From UBA11524 sp964547515 (GTDB taxonomy: Bacteria > Bacillota > Clostridia > Christensenellales > Aristaeellaceae), in contig CAZJOA010000023.1 of assembly GCA_964547515.1 (NCBI GenBank), forward strand, positions 1 through 23,237: a DNA stretch of 23,237 bases, written 5' to 3'. The notes beneath the pieces are model-generated. The model made no database searches, was not told where the DNA came from, and saw only the letters and a program-made list of their open reading frames with translations. Below, piece by piece: positions 5,980-13,704 of the stretch; the stretch's first letter is position 1; every line of letters begins with the position of its first letter. The position numbers and the translations under genes were made by a program.

Positions 5980-6224
5980 ATTGCCTTGAAGCAGGCGGAC
6001 GAAATCGGAAATCCGACCGTGGGCAAAACTGGAAAGCGGCTTGATTTATGTCACAAATGGCATTGATGAGGCCGCAAACGGACAACTCGGGCGGGCTTTG
6101 TTGCCGGAAAGCATGCATGCAATTTCCGATTTGTATCAGGTATTTTCCGTCTATTCCATTCTCTATCCCTGCGGAGTGTATTACAATAAGGGCAGCAAAA
6201 GGACAAGAAGCGCAGGAGGCCGAC
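5980..6224 (+). promoter_or_regulatory. non-coding region with a long inverted repeat before a truncated gene
   Basis: No convincing gene is seen. AAATCGGAAAT (6002-6012) is perfectly complementary to ATTTCCGATTT (6122-6132), 109 nt apart; it may form a leader stem or be the arms of a small element. TACAAT (6182-6187) is a plausible -10 box 38 nt before the ATG at 6225, but no good -35 box stands at 16-18 nt. AGGAGG (6214-6219) is the ribosome binding site of the next reading frame. Confidence 0.4.
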
Positions 6225-6484
6225 ATGCAGGTATTTCAGAATGACCATGTTGCATTCTCGTTTGATTCCGCTGATGGCAGCTACAGCATCCGCGAAAAAG
6301 GGACGGAACGCATCTTTGTCGACCGATCGACCTGGTCGGTATTGGATTGGTGCAGTGCGTCCGCCGAAGGGTATGCGGTGTCGTCTGCACGCTTTGCCGA
6401 TGCCATCGGCAGCGGTGTTCAGGCGGACATCCGCGCACGCATGCCCGATGCCGAGCTGCTGCTCCAGCTGCGGCTCTATGATGC
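6225..6484 (+). pseudogene. truncated 5' end of an unidentified, possibly glycosidase-like, gene
   Basis: ATG at 6225 follows AGGAGG by 5 nt. About 87 residues read as real protein: MQVFQNDHVAFSFDSADG, then IREKGTERIFVDR, and ELLLQLRLYDA at the end. This beta-rich pattern resembles the N-terminal sandwich of GH36/raffinose-synthase type glycosidases; that is a weak call. Around 6484 the text switches to the tail of a different protein in another frame, while this frame continues only as low-quality Arg/Ser-rich sequence to a stop at 6641. The body of the gene is missing, through a real deletion or a misjoin. Confidence 0.6.
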
Positions 6485-6715
6485 ATGGGTAAGGCCTATA
6501 TGCGTCAGGAGAAATACGCCGAGGCGCTGGAGCAATACACCATCGCGCAGTACCGTGCCGGGTACAGCGAGGCCTTCGCCGGCCTGCGGCATGAATTCTT
6601 CCGCGCGCATTTCGGCTGGGTGGTGGCGGGGGCACTGCTGATGCTCATCGGCGTGCTGAAATTGGTCAGGGTCTGCCGCCGGTATGCCCGGAAGCTGTCC
6701 ACCAGTCTGCAATGA
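6485..6715 (+). pseudogene. C-terminal fragment of a TPR/NHL-type protein of the ABC cluster
   Basis: From 6485 the frame reads MGKAYMRQEKYAEALEQYTIAQ, a TPR-like helix pair (residues 1-25), then a segment rich in aromatic and basic residues, one membrane helix (WVVAGALLMLIGVLKLV, about residues 47-64) and a short basic cytoplasmic tail. The full protein in this type of cluster is much longer, with extracytoplasmic repeats before the TPR. There is no ribosome binding site at the apparent ATG, which is just an internal Met. Its stop codon overlaps an ATG and the ribosome binding site of the YIP1 gene, as expected for the original operon. Confidence 0.65.
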
Positions 6716-6729
6716 GGAGGAAAATGCCC

Positions 6730-7356
6730 ATGCTCTATCTGAAAATCGCGCTGATGATCCTCTTCCAGCCGCAGCAGGCCTTTGTGCTGGTGAAGCGCCA
6801 CCGCAGGACGATGCCCGCCGTTGTGCCGCTGCTGATTCTGGCCCTGGCGCTGGGGGTGCATGTGCTCATGCTGTATCTGACGCATTTCCCGCTGGCGCAG
6901 TCCACGCCCGAGAACACACGCCTGTCGGAGGAGGTGCTGTCCTTCCTCGTGCCGATCCTCTCGCTCATCGGCGGCGTGTACCTGGTGACCACCATCCGCG
7001 ATGGGGAAACGACCTTCTTCGAGACCCTGGCGGCTATCGCCTACTGCCTCACGCCCTATATTCTCCTGACGCCGCCCCTGGGGCTGCTCAGCCGCATCCT
7101 CACATCCGGCGAGGCCGGGCTCTTCAGTGCCCTGTCCCTGCTCGTGACCTTGTGGTGCGCCGTGCTGATGATCTACAGCATCAGCGCCATGAACACCTAT
7201 TCCTTCTCCCAAACCATCGTGAACTGTCTGCTGGCGGTGTTCGCCGTGCTGTTCATCTGGGCGATGCTGATCCTCCTCTACCTGCTGGGCGAAAAGCTGA
7301 TCGGCTTTGTCGCCGAGGTCATCCGGGAGTATCGGCTGCTGGGCGTGACGTATTGA
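6730..7356 (+). CDS. YIP1 family membrane protein
   Basis: 208 aa with about five hydrophobic spans (around residues 28-50, 71-90, 103-125, 135-160, 168-195), matching bacterial YIP1 domain proteins. N-terminal LYLKIALMILFQPQQAFVLVKR is the typical family opening (an amphipathic segment ending in basic residues). ATG at 6730 is preferred since AGGAGG (6715-6720) is 9 nt away; ATG 6724 is only 3 nt away and ATG 6712 would overlap the site. Members of this family sit next to DUF5696 proteins and sugar ABC permeases in Bacillota, but the molecular role is not established. Confidence 0.8.
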   Translation: MLYLKIALMILFQPQQAFVLVKRHRRTMPAVVPLLILALALGVHVLMLYLTHFPLAQSTPENTRLSEEVLSFLVPILSLIGGVYLVTTIRDGETTFFETLAAIAYCLTPYILLTPPLGLLSRILTSGEAGLFSALSLLVTLWCAVLMIYSISAMNTYSFSQTIVNCLLAVFAVLFIWAMLILLYLLGEKLIGFVAEVIREYRLLGVTY

Positions 7357-7368
7357 CAGGAGGCTGAC

Positions 7369-9912
7369 ATGAAGAGAAAGCTTGCATGGCTGCTTTGCCT
7401 GATCCTCTTGCAGGGCGCACTGTCCGCGGGCGGGGAGGCGGCCTTGACGGACGCGGCGCTGGTGCCCGTCGCCCGGAAGAACGGCATGACCCTCCTGCTG
7501 GATGGGCGGACGGGCGAGATCGCGCTGGAAGGGGCGGGGTATGTCTGGCGTTCCGCCGTGACGGAGCAGTGCGACCTGTCCGCCCTCACCCCCGGACAGC
7601 GTGCCATGGCCGTCACCCCGATGATGGTGGAATACACCCTGCTGAACAACCGCAGCGACCAGAGCACCCGCCGTGCACTGGCGGATATGGATCTGTCGGT
7701 GACCCATGCGCCGATGGCGGACGGGGTGCGTGTTGTCTACCATGCGCAGGAGATCGCCCTGGAGATCACCGTGGAATACACCCTCCTGGAGGACGGCCTG
7801 CGCGTGCACATCCCGGCGGATGGCATCCGGGAAGGCGTTGGCCTGGAGGAAAAGCTGGCCGAGCGCATGACGGCCATCCGGGAGAACCTGGGGTGGATGC
7901 GCAATGTCATCGCGGTCATGGAGGCGGACGAGCACCTGACGGATCACCGCAAGGACATCCGGCGGTTCGGGAAGGCCTTCGAGCGCTTTGCCGCAGAGCT
8001 GGAGGGCATCACGACCGTTGTGGACGTGAAGAACAGGGTGGACAAGATCACCGCGCTGATGACCTCGTGCCAGAGCGTCTACAAGGGCGGCGTGGGCGAG
8101 ACTGGGCTGTTCAGTGCCATTGTGGCGGACACCCGCATCGATGCGGAGACGCGAAAATACTACAAGCAGGTCTACAATCAGCTGGATACGACCTACACGC
8201 AGACGCGCCTGTTCACGCAGCAGCTCACGTCGCTGAAGTACTGCGCGGTGACGGCGTTGAGCCTTCTGCCCTGTTTCGGGGCATTGGGGGATCAGGAGGA
8301 CGGCTATGTCTTCTATCCCGACGGGAGCGGAGCGATCTCCTGCGCCAGCGCCGAGCATCCGTCCTATCAGCATTATTTCCTGGAGGATGTGTACACGTCG
8401 GACACGCCCATGCTGGATGACCTGCTGGTGCAGGGGGACAGCGGCAAGCAGCAGGTGCTCATGCCGGTCTTCGGTGTCAGGCATGGGGACAGCGCCTACC
8501 TCGCCGTCATCCATGAAGGCGCGGAGCATGCCGCGATCGAGTATGATCCCAGCGGCATGGAGCTGAATGTCCACCGCGTGGATGCCTACCTGCGCTGCCG
8601 CCGCACCGCCGCCGTATACGATCAGGGACAGAGCCGCGGGGCAATCTACGAGCTGGAGCGCTTCGATACCCCCTACACGGTGGATTACTACTTCCTCCAG
8701 GGGGCGGATGCCGATTACAGCGGCATGGCCTGCCGATACCGCGCCTATCTGCTGACGCAGGGTCTGCTGAATGTCAGCCCCCTGACGCAGCAGGAAGGGC
8801 TTGTGGCGGTGAACCTCATCATGGGGGTGACGCGAAACGGTCTGCTCAGCCGCAGCTTCGTGCCCGTCACCACCTTCACCCAGGCCGAGGAGATCGCTGC
8901 CGCCCTGCGCGAGCGCGGCGTGGACAATGTGCTGTTCAACCTGGAGGGATACACGCGGGACGGCTATTCGCAGGTGCCGACGCTTCGGGCAGAGGCGGCT
9001 TCCGCCTTGGGGGGCACAAAGGGGCTGACGCACTTTTGTCAGTCGCTGGACGGCACGGGCATGCGTGTCCTGCTGGACAACGGCTACACCGCGCAGGTCG
9101 CCGACGGGTCGGAGTTTGCAAGCAGCGACTTTGCCTACGACAGCACCGGTACGCTGATGACGGACACCCAGCGCAGGCTCTTCCTGCTCAAGCCGTCCGC
9201 CGCGCTGGACTATTTGCAGCGCAGGCAGCTCCCGGTCTATCGCAGCGCCGGGGTGGATGGCATTACCTTTGAAAGCATCGCCGGCTATCTGTACGCCGAT
9301 GGGCAGCGCGGTGCGGAGACCACCCGGGGGGACACGCAGGCCATCTGGCAGCGGATGCTCGCCGAGAGCCGACAGGCATTGGGGCTGTCCGCCGCGAAAA
9401 ATGCGGGTGCATATGCCTTCGCCCATCTGGATTGGATCAGCGATGCCCCCGATGCCGCCACCGGCTATGTATTCACCGATGCATCCGTGCCCTTCTATCA
9501 GATGGTGCTGCATGGCTATGCGGTGTATTCCGCCAAGCCGGTGAACAAGTTCTACGACACGGCATACGAAACGCTGCGCATGCTGGAATACGGCTACATG
9601 CCGGTGTTCGACGTGACGTATGCGCCGACCGCACGGCTGGAGAATTCCTCCTGCTACGACCAGTTCTCCACCTGCTTTGCGGACTGGGCGGACGCCATTG
9701 CCGATGCGAGCCGACTGGCAAAGGAAATGTCCGCCGTATCGGGAAGCGCCATGGTCTCCCATGAGCGCCGGGCGGACGGAACGGTGTGTGTCGCGTATGA
9801 AAACGGCTGCCGTCTGGTGCTCAACTACGGCGAAACGCCCGTGACGGTGGACGGTGTGTCCATTGACGGCATGGGGTATCATCTCTTTGCAGAGGGGAGG
9901 AATGGGGAATGA
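7369..9912 (+). CDS. DUF5696 domain protein, secreted or membrane-anchored
   Basis: 847 aa with a signal peptide (MKRKLAWLLCLILLQGALSAGG). The N-terminal third is beta-rich (LLLDGRTGEIALEG and similar), with a helical insertion around residues 155-280 that has a coiled-coil look. The remainder has strand-helix units such as GVDNVLFNLEGYTRDG and GMRVLLDNG that recall a TIM-barrel glycosidase fold, and VDGITFESIAGYLYAD near residue 625. Family call DUF5696 is by resemblance and context; no catalytic residues can be assigned. AGGAGG (7358-7363) precedes the ATG. The stop overlaps the first permease as ATGA. Probably handles an oligosaccharide outside the cell for the linked importer. Confidence 0.75.
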   Translation: MKRKLAWLLCLILLQGALSAGGEAALTDAALVPVARKNGMTLLLDGRTGEIALEGAGYVWRSAVTEQCDLSALTPGQRAMAVTPMMVEYTLLNNRSDQSTRRALADMDLSVTHAPMADGVRVVYHAQEIALEITVEYTLLEDGLRVHIPADGIREGVGLEEKLAERMTAIRENLGWMRNVIAVMEADEHLTDHRKDIRRFGKAFERFAAELEGITTVVDVKNRVDKITALMTSCQSVYKGGVGETGLFSAIVADTRIDAETRKYYKQVYNQLDTTYTQTRLFTQQLTSLKYCAVTALSLLPCFGALGDQEDGYVFYPDGSGAISCASAEHPSYQHYFLEDVYTSDTPMLDDLLVQGDSGKQQVLMPVFGVRHGDSAYLAVIHEGAEHAAIEYDPSGMELNVHRVDAYLRCRRTAAVYDQGQSRGAIYELERFDTPYTVDYYFLQGADADYSGMACRYRAYLLTQGLLNVSPLTQQEGLVAVNLIMGVTRNGLLSRSFVPVTTFTQAEEIAAALRERGVDNVLFNLEGYTRDGYSQVPTLRAEAASALGGTKGLTHFCQSLDGTGMRVLLDNGYTAQVADGSEFASSDFAYDSTGTLMTDTQRRLFLLKPSAALDYLQRRQLPVYRSAGVDGITFESIAGYLYADGQRGAETTRGDTQAIWQRMLAESRQALGLSAAKNAGAYAFAHLDWISDAPDAATGYVFTDASVPFYQMVLHGYAVYSAKPVNKFYDTAYETLRMLEYGYMPVFDVTYAPTARLENSSCYDQFSTCFADWADAIADASRLAKEMSAVSGSAMVSHERRADGTVCVAYENGCRLVLNYGETPVTVDGVSIDGMGYHLFAEGRNGE

Positions 9913-10823
9913 AGAAGCATTCCGTTCGTCAGCGGGAAAACCGGATGGGCTATGTCTTTGTGTCCCCGTGGATCATCGGGTTTGGGGCGTTCTTTCTCTT
10001 CCCGATGGGCTTTTCCCTCGTCCTGTCCTTTTCCCATGTGACCAATCTGCAAGCCTTCTCCCTGGAAAGCGTCGGCTGGCAGAATTACATCAACGCCCTC
10101 CTGGTGGATGTGGATTTCACGCCCAAGCTGCTCACCAGCGTGCTGGATGCGGCGATCAAAACGCCCATCATCGTGGTGTTTTCGCTGTTCATCGCCATCC
10201 TGCTGGATCGACGGCTGCCGCTGCGGGGGCTGTATCGGGCGCTGTTCCTGCTGCCGGTGGTGATCGGCTCGGGCGTGGTGATGGAGACCCTGCAAGGCAA
10301 CAGCGCGACATTGGCGTTCTCGCCCCAGAGCGCCTCCATGCAGCAGACCGTCCAGACCGTTCCGATGGTGGACGTGGGCGGCATCGAGATGTCCGACCGG
10401 TTGACGATGCTGCTGGGCGAGGACTTGTCCGCCTGGGTGGAGATCATGCTGACCTACATTTCGGAGAGCCTGTGGATGTCGGGCATACAGATCATCCTCT
10501 TCCTGGGTGCGCTGCAATCCGTGCCGGAGGCCTACTATGAGGCGGCCATGTGCGACGGCGCGACCGGCTGGGAGAAATTCTGGAAGATCACCCTGCCCAT
10601 GGTCACGCCGACCATCCTCATCGTGGTGGTGTACACGCTCATCAGCTTCTTCACCTCGTCGGAGAATGAGGTCATGGTCTATGTGGTCGACACGAGCTTC
10701 ACCAATCTGGAGCTGGACTACGGTTCGGCGATGGGGTGGATCTACTTCGTGCTGATCGGCGCGGCGCTGGGGCTGGTCTTTGCGCTGTCCCGGCGGATGA
10801 CCTTTTACGCGGGCGACCGATGA
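9909..10823 (+). CDS. carbohydrate ABC transporter permease (MalF/UgpA-like)
   Basis: 304 aa, six predicted membrane helices, N-terminal basic segment then YVFVSPWIIGFGAFFLFPMG, the usual opening of CUT1 family permeases. The EAA loop that docks to the ATPase reads YYEAAMCDGATGWEKFWKITLPMVTP (residues about 209-234), with the conserved E-A-A, the G nine residues after the first E and the L-P near the end. An extra extracytoplasmic stretch between helices (about residues 127-180) is longer than usual. GGGGAGGA upstream; ATGA overlap with the DUF5696 gene. Partner of the next permease. Confidence 0.9.
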   Translation: MKKHSVRQRENRMGYVFVSPWIIGFGAFFLFPMGFSLVLSFSHVTNLQAFSLESVGWQNYINALLVDVDFTPKLLTSVLDAAIKTPIIVVFSLFIAILLDRRLPLRGLYRALFLLPVVIGSGVVMETLQGNSATLAFSPQSASMQQTVQTVPMVDVGGIEMSDRLTMLLGEDLSAWVEIMLTYISESLWMSGIQIILFLGALQSVPEAYYEAAMCDGATGWEKFWKITLPMVTPTILIVVVYTLISFFTSSENEVMVYVVDTSFTNLELDYGSAMGWIYFVLIGAALGLVFALSRRMTFYAGDR

Positions 10824-10840
10824 AGAAAGGAGGGTACAAA

Positions 10841-11764
10841 ATGATGGCATCCCCCACGCGCCGGACGGTGAAGGCGGACGAAATGCGCGCCTTCCTCCGC
10901 AAAAACGGCGGACGCATCCTTCTGGCGCTCATCATCAGCTTCATCCTGATCGAGTTTGTGTTTGTGTTCCTCTATCCCTTCCTGAATATCATCATCAACT
11001 CCCTGAAATACGACTTTGAGCTGAAGGACATGAACCGGCAATGGGTCATCACCGGCATCAATGGGCAGAATTACGTCGATGCCTTCAAGCATCTGGACTA
11101 TCTGCATGCGCTGGGGAACACATTGGCCGTGGTGCTGCTCAGCACGGCGGGACATCTGCTGTCCTGCTCGTTCATCGCGTATGGCTTTGCGCGCTTTGCC
11201 TTTCGCGGACGCAATGTCCTGTTCGCCCTGGTGATGCTCACCATGGTCATCCCGCCGCAGACGCTGATGATGCCGCTCTACATCCAATTCGCCCGGATGG
11301 GGTGGCTGGGCAGCTTTGCGCCCATCATCGTGCCGTCCTTCTTTGGGTTCGGGCTGAAGGGAGCGCTGTTCATCTTCCTTTTCCGGCAGCAGATCCGCGG
11401 TCTGCCGCTGTCCTATGAGGAGGCGGCGAAGCTGGAGGGCTGCGGGAGCATGCGCATCTTCTGGCGGATCATCTTCCCGCTGCTCAAGGGGAATCTGCTG
11501 GTGGCGGGCATTCTTTCCGTCATCTGGCACTGGAATGACTACTTCGAGCCGTCCGCCTATCTGTCCGGCAATCTGCGCATCCTGACCCAGCGGCTCAGCA
11601 GCCTGAATGCGTACTTCGCCACGCAGACGACCGGCACGGGACAGATGGTCAGCCCGGTGCAGCTGGCCGCCTGCATGCTGGTCATCCTGCCGCTGCTGGT
11701 CATGTATTTCGTGTTCCAGCGGCGGTTCATCAAGAGCATCGACCTGACCGGATTGGCGAACTGA
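10841..11764 (+). CDS. carbohydrate ABC transporter permease (MalG/UgpE-like)
   Basis: 307 aa, six helices; EAA loop YEEAAKLEGCGSMRIFWRIIFPLLKG in the second half, and the typical MalG-type features TLAVVLLSTAGHLLSCSFIAYGFARF and the QRRFIKSIDLTGLAN-like C-terminus. AAAGGAGGG (10826-10834) is 6 nt before ATG 10841; a second ATG follows directly. 17 nt after the first permease. Together they make the membrane channel of a CUT1 importer. Neither the binding protein nor the ATPase is in the window; Bacillota often use a shared ATPase (MsmX type) encoded elsewhere. Confidence 0.9.
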   Translation: MMASPTRRTVKADEMRAFLRKNGGRILLALIISFILIEFVFVFLYPFLNIIINSLKYDFELKDMNRQWVITGINGQNYVDAFKHLDYLHALGNTLAVVLLSTAGHLLSCSFIAYGFARFAFRGRNVLFALVMLTMVIPPQTLMMPLYIQFARMGWLGSFAPIIVPSFFGFGLKGALFIFLFRQQIRGLPLSYEEAAKLEGCGSMRIFWRIIFPLLKGNLLVAGILSVIWHWNDYFEPSAYLSGNLRILTQRLSSLNAYFATQTTGTGQMVSPVQLAACMLVILPLLVMYFVFQRRFIKSIDLTGLAN

Positions 11765-11782
11765 TCCCTCATGACAAAAATC

Positions 11783-11818
11783 GCCCGGAAGCCTTTGCGG
11801 CCTCCGGGCATTCTTTCA
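11783..11818. terminator. bidirectional terminator between converging genes
   Basis: Stem GCCCGGA-x-GCC (11783-11793) with GGC-x-TCCGGGC (11799-11809) and a 5-nt loop. On the plus strand ATTCTTTC follows; on the minus strand GATTTTTG follows. It serves both the permease operon and the GDPD gene. Confidence 0.8.
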
Positions 11819-11820
11819 TA

Positions 11821-12840
11821 TCATTCAGCGTATTCGCCGTAAACCTCCCGCAGCAGGTGGGGGTAGTCCGTCATGATGCCGTCCGCGCCGATGTCGATCA
11901 GCTGACGCATCTCGTCCGGGTCGTTGATCGTCCAGTAGTGCACGGCCAGGTTATGCCGGTGCGCCGTCCAGACCAGATAGCGGGTGTTCAGCGTGATGCC
12001 GGACTGCTTCAGTGGAAGCTGGAAGACACACATGCCGTCGCGGAAGAAGGTGTCCAGCCCCAGCAGGTGGAGGACGACGAACCGCGTCGCGCTGTCGGTG
12101 GCGGGGGAGTACATGAAGCAGGCGGGGACTTCGCCGGCCTTCTGCATGCGGACGTATTCGTCGTAGATGGCATCGTGGAAGGAGGCCAGCACCACGCGAT
12201 CCCAGGCATTGTGCTTCTCCAGCAGGCGGAGGACTTCCTTCATGCAGCGCATGCCGGTGTCGCCGCTCTGCTTGATCTCCACGTTGATGCGGTTTTCAGG
12301 GAAGGCGACGATCAGCTCCTCCAGCGTCGTGGCCAGGAAGACCTCCTCGTCACGCGCCGAAACCCCTTCGGGGTAGGTCACGTCCACCGGGCTGACGTTC
12401 CGTCCGTCCTTCGTGGTGAATCTCACCCGTTCGCTGCCTGCGACCAGCTTTCCGTCAGCCGTGGCATTGGTGTAGCCGAAGTCCACCTTCTGTGCCATCA
12501 GGTCAGCGTAGTTCCAGTCGATGATCGCGCCGGTCACATTGGTCTTGCGGTCGAGGGTGGTGTCATGGGACAGGATGACCACGCCGTCCGCCGTGATGGA
12601 CACATCCGTCTCCATCATCACGCGGGGATCGACGCTGTAGGCATTGTAGAAGGCCTCCAGCGTGTTGTCGGGGAACTCCCTGTTGCCGCCGCCATGGGCG
12701 ATGAGGATGGGCATTGCGCCGTCCTTGCGCATGGGGTTGTCCTGCGTGTAATTCTGCGGACGCGGCAGCGCCAGCAGCACCGCAGCGAGCAGCACCAGCA
12801 CCAGGAGCACGACACCAAGGACTTTGAGGAGCTTCAACAT
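11821..12840 (-). CDS. membrane-anchored glycerophosphodiester phosphodiesterase
   Basis: 339 aa. An N-terminal membrane anchor (residues 5-26) is followed by a GDPD TIM-barrel that would hydrolyse glycerophosphodiesters, such as headgroups of lipids or teichoic acid, outside the membrane. Motifs: HGGGNREFPDNTLEAF (49-64; the usual HRG is HGG here), METDVSITADGVVILSHD (76-93) with the metal ligands Glu77 and Asp79 and catalytic His92, then NVEIKQ, and a C-terminal WTINDPDEM...GADGIMTDYP, all standard. Between the second motif and NVEIKQ lies a longer insert (about residues 105-160). AGAAGGAAGGA lies just upstream of the ATG. Its promoter is not obvious. Confidence 0.92.
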   Translation of the reverse strand: MLKLLKVLGVVLLVLVLLAAVLLALPRPQNYTQDNPMRKDGAMPILIAHGGGNREFPDNTLEAFYNAYSVDPRVMMETDVSITADGVVILSHDTTLDRKTNVTGAIIDWNYADLMAQKVDFGYTNATADGKLVAGSERVRFTTKDGRNVSPVDVTYPEGVSARDEEVFLATTLEELIVAFPENRINVEIKQSGDTGMRCMKEVLRLLEKHNAWDRVVLASFHDAIYDEYVRMQKAGEVPACFMYSPATDSATRFVVLHLLGLDTFFRDGMCVFQLPLKQSGITLNTRYLVWTAHRHNLAVHYWTINDPDEMRQLIDIGADGIMTDYPHLLREVYGEYAE

Positions 12841-12922
12841 CTGTACATCCTTCCTTCTGCGGCTGTGACGCAGATCTTTTTTGCGAAATTCTGCCGGGGG
12901 AGTGGCGGTATGCGCCCAAATG

Positions 12923-12931
12923 TGCTATACT
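12923..12931 (+). promoter_or_regulatory. extended -10 promoter of the SGNH hydrolase gene
   Basis: TGC-TATACT (12923-12931) is an extended -10 element 38 nt before the ATG at 12970. The matching -35 region is poor. The 129-nt divergent spacer to the GDPD gene otherwise holds only the ribosome binding sites and a T-rich run near 12878. Confidence 0.6.
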
Positions 12932-12969
12932 GTGTGAAGCGAAACCACCGGAACAAGGAGGAAAACGGT

Positions 12970-13530
12970 ATGTCTGAAACGACTGAACAGAAGAATGTGC
13001 TCTTGCTGGGGGACAGCCGCCGCCAGGGCTACGAGCCTGTCGTGCGGGAGCTGCTGACGGGACGCGCGGGGGTCTACGGCCCGTCGGAGAATGGCCGCTG
13101 GGCGGGGTACACGCTCAATTCGCTGCGGTTCTGGCTGGATCAGTTCCCCGTGCCGCAGATCGTCCACTGGAACTGCGGCCTGTGGGATCTGGGGGACGAC
13201 TATCACATCGGCCGACCGTTCTCCCTGCCGGAGGAGTATGAATCCGCGGTGGATCGCACGGTCATCGTGCTGCAAAAGCTCTTCCCGGGCGTACAGATCA
13301 TCCTGGCGACGACCATGCCCACCACGAATCCCGATCACACGGGGATCATCGCGTACAACGCCATCATCCGGAAGGTCGCGGAGAAGTACGGTCTGCCGGT
13401 GGACGACCTGTACGCGAGCTTCCATGACAAGATGACGGTGTACGACCGGGGCGACCATCTCCACCTGAACGCCGAAGGCAACAGGCTGGCCGCACAGCAG
13501 GTGGTCAGCGCTATTGAGCCATACCTTTAA
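12970..13530 (+). CDS. SGNH/GDSL family hydrolase
   Basis: 186 aa, cytoplasmic by appearance (no signal peptide), SGNH fold esterase or deacetylase; substrates in this family include acetylated sugars and lysophospholipids. Visible blocks: GDSRRQGY with nucleophile Ser16; HWNCGLWDL with Asn68 of the oxyanion hole; and DHLHLNAEGNRLAA with catalytic Asp162 and His165. The block II glycine is less clear. AAGGAGG (12955-12961) lies 8 nt before the ATG. Monocistronic, with its own promoter and strong terminator. A carbohydrate acetylesterase role would suit the neighbouring glycanases, but this is inference. Confidence 0.88.
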   Translation: MSETTEQKNVLLLGDSRRQGYEPVVRELLTGRAGVYGPSENGRWAGYTLNSLRFWLDQFPVPQIVHWNCGLWDLGDDYHIGRPFSLPEEYESAVDRTVIVLQKLFPGVQIILATTMPTTNPDHTGIIAYNAIIRKVAEKYGLPVDDLYASFHDKMTVYDRGDHLHLNAEGNRLAAQQVVSAIEPYL

Positions 13531-13539
13531 TGGAAATCA

Positions 13540-13581
13540 GGAATGATGAATTAGGAATTAGGAATTAGAAATTATGAATGT
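13540..13581 (+). repeat. GGAATKA heptamer array, copy 2
   Basis: Six units in register: GGAATGA, TGAATTA, GGAATTA, GGAATTA, GAAATTA, TGAATGT. It starts 9 nt after the SGNH gene stop and precedes that gene's terminator. Together with the reverse array at 13670-13704 it forms a pair of inverted ends around the hairpins. Confidence 0.85.
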
Positions 13582-13590
13582 AGAAACTGC

Positions 13591-13658
13591 GGCGGAAGCG
13601 CTGTCCGCCGTGCGGTGGGGCATCCGGGATCAGTGGAGCTGATCCCGGATGCCTTTTT
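13591..13658 (+). terminator. double hairpin terminator after the SGNH gene
   Basis: A small hairpin GGCGGA/TCCGCC (13591-13609) is followed by a perfect 15-bp stem (13619-13633 with 13639-13653, loop TGGAG) and five T (13654-13658). The second hairpin is one of the strongest terminators in the window. Confidence 0.9.
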
Positions 13659-13669
13659 GCCCCCACTCT

Positions 13670-13704
13670 GAATTCCTCATTCATCATTCTAAAGTCCTCA
13701 TTTT
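13670..13704 (-). repeat. GGAATKA heptamer array, copy 3 (reverse), abutting the GH5 stop
   Basis: On the minus strand the units read AAAATGA, GGACTTT, AGAATGA, TGAATGA, GGAATTC. The array starts at the last base of the GH5 stop codon. It is more degenerate than the other copies. Confidence 0.75.

Noticed and set aside
6041..6244. Open frame with somewhat protein-like text (IYVTNGIDEAANGQ...) before the truncated gene.
   Set aside because: No ribosome binding site, no family match recognised, and it runs across the ribosome binding site and start of the next frame. I left the region as non-coding.
6505..9882. Very long open frame on the minus strand opposite the YIP1 and DUF5696 genes.
   Set aside because: It mirrors the codon bias of the plus-strand genes, is rich in His/Arg/Gln without domain motifs, and has no ribosome binding site. 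The plus-strand genes have signal peptide, membrane helices and operon spacing.
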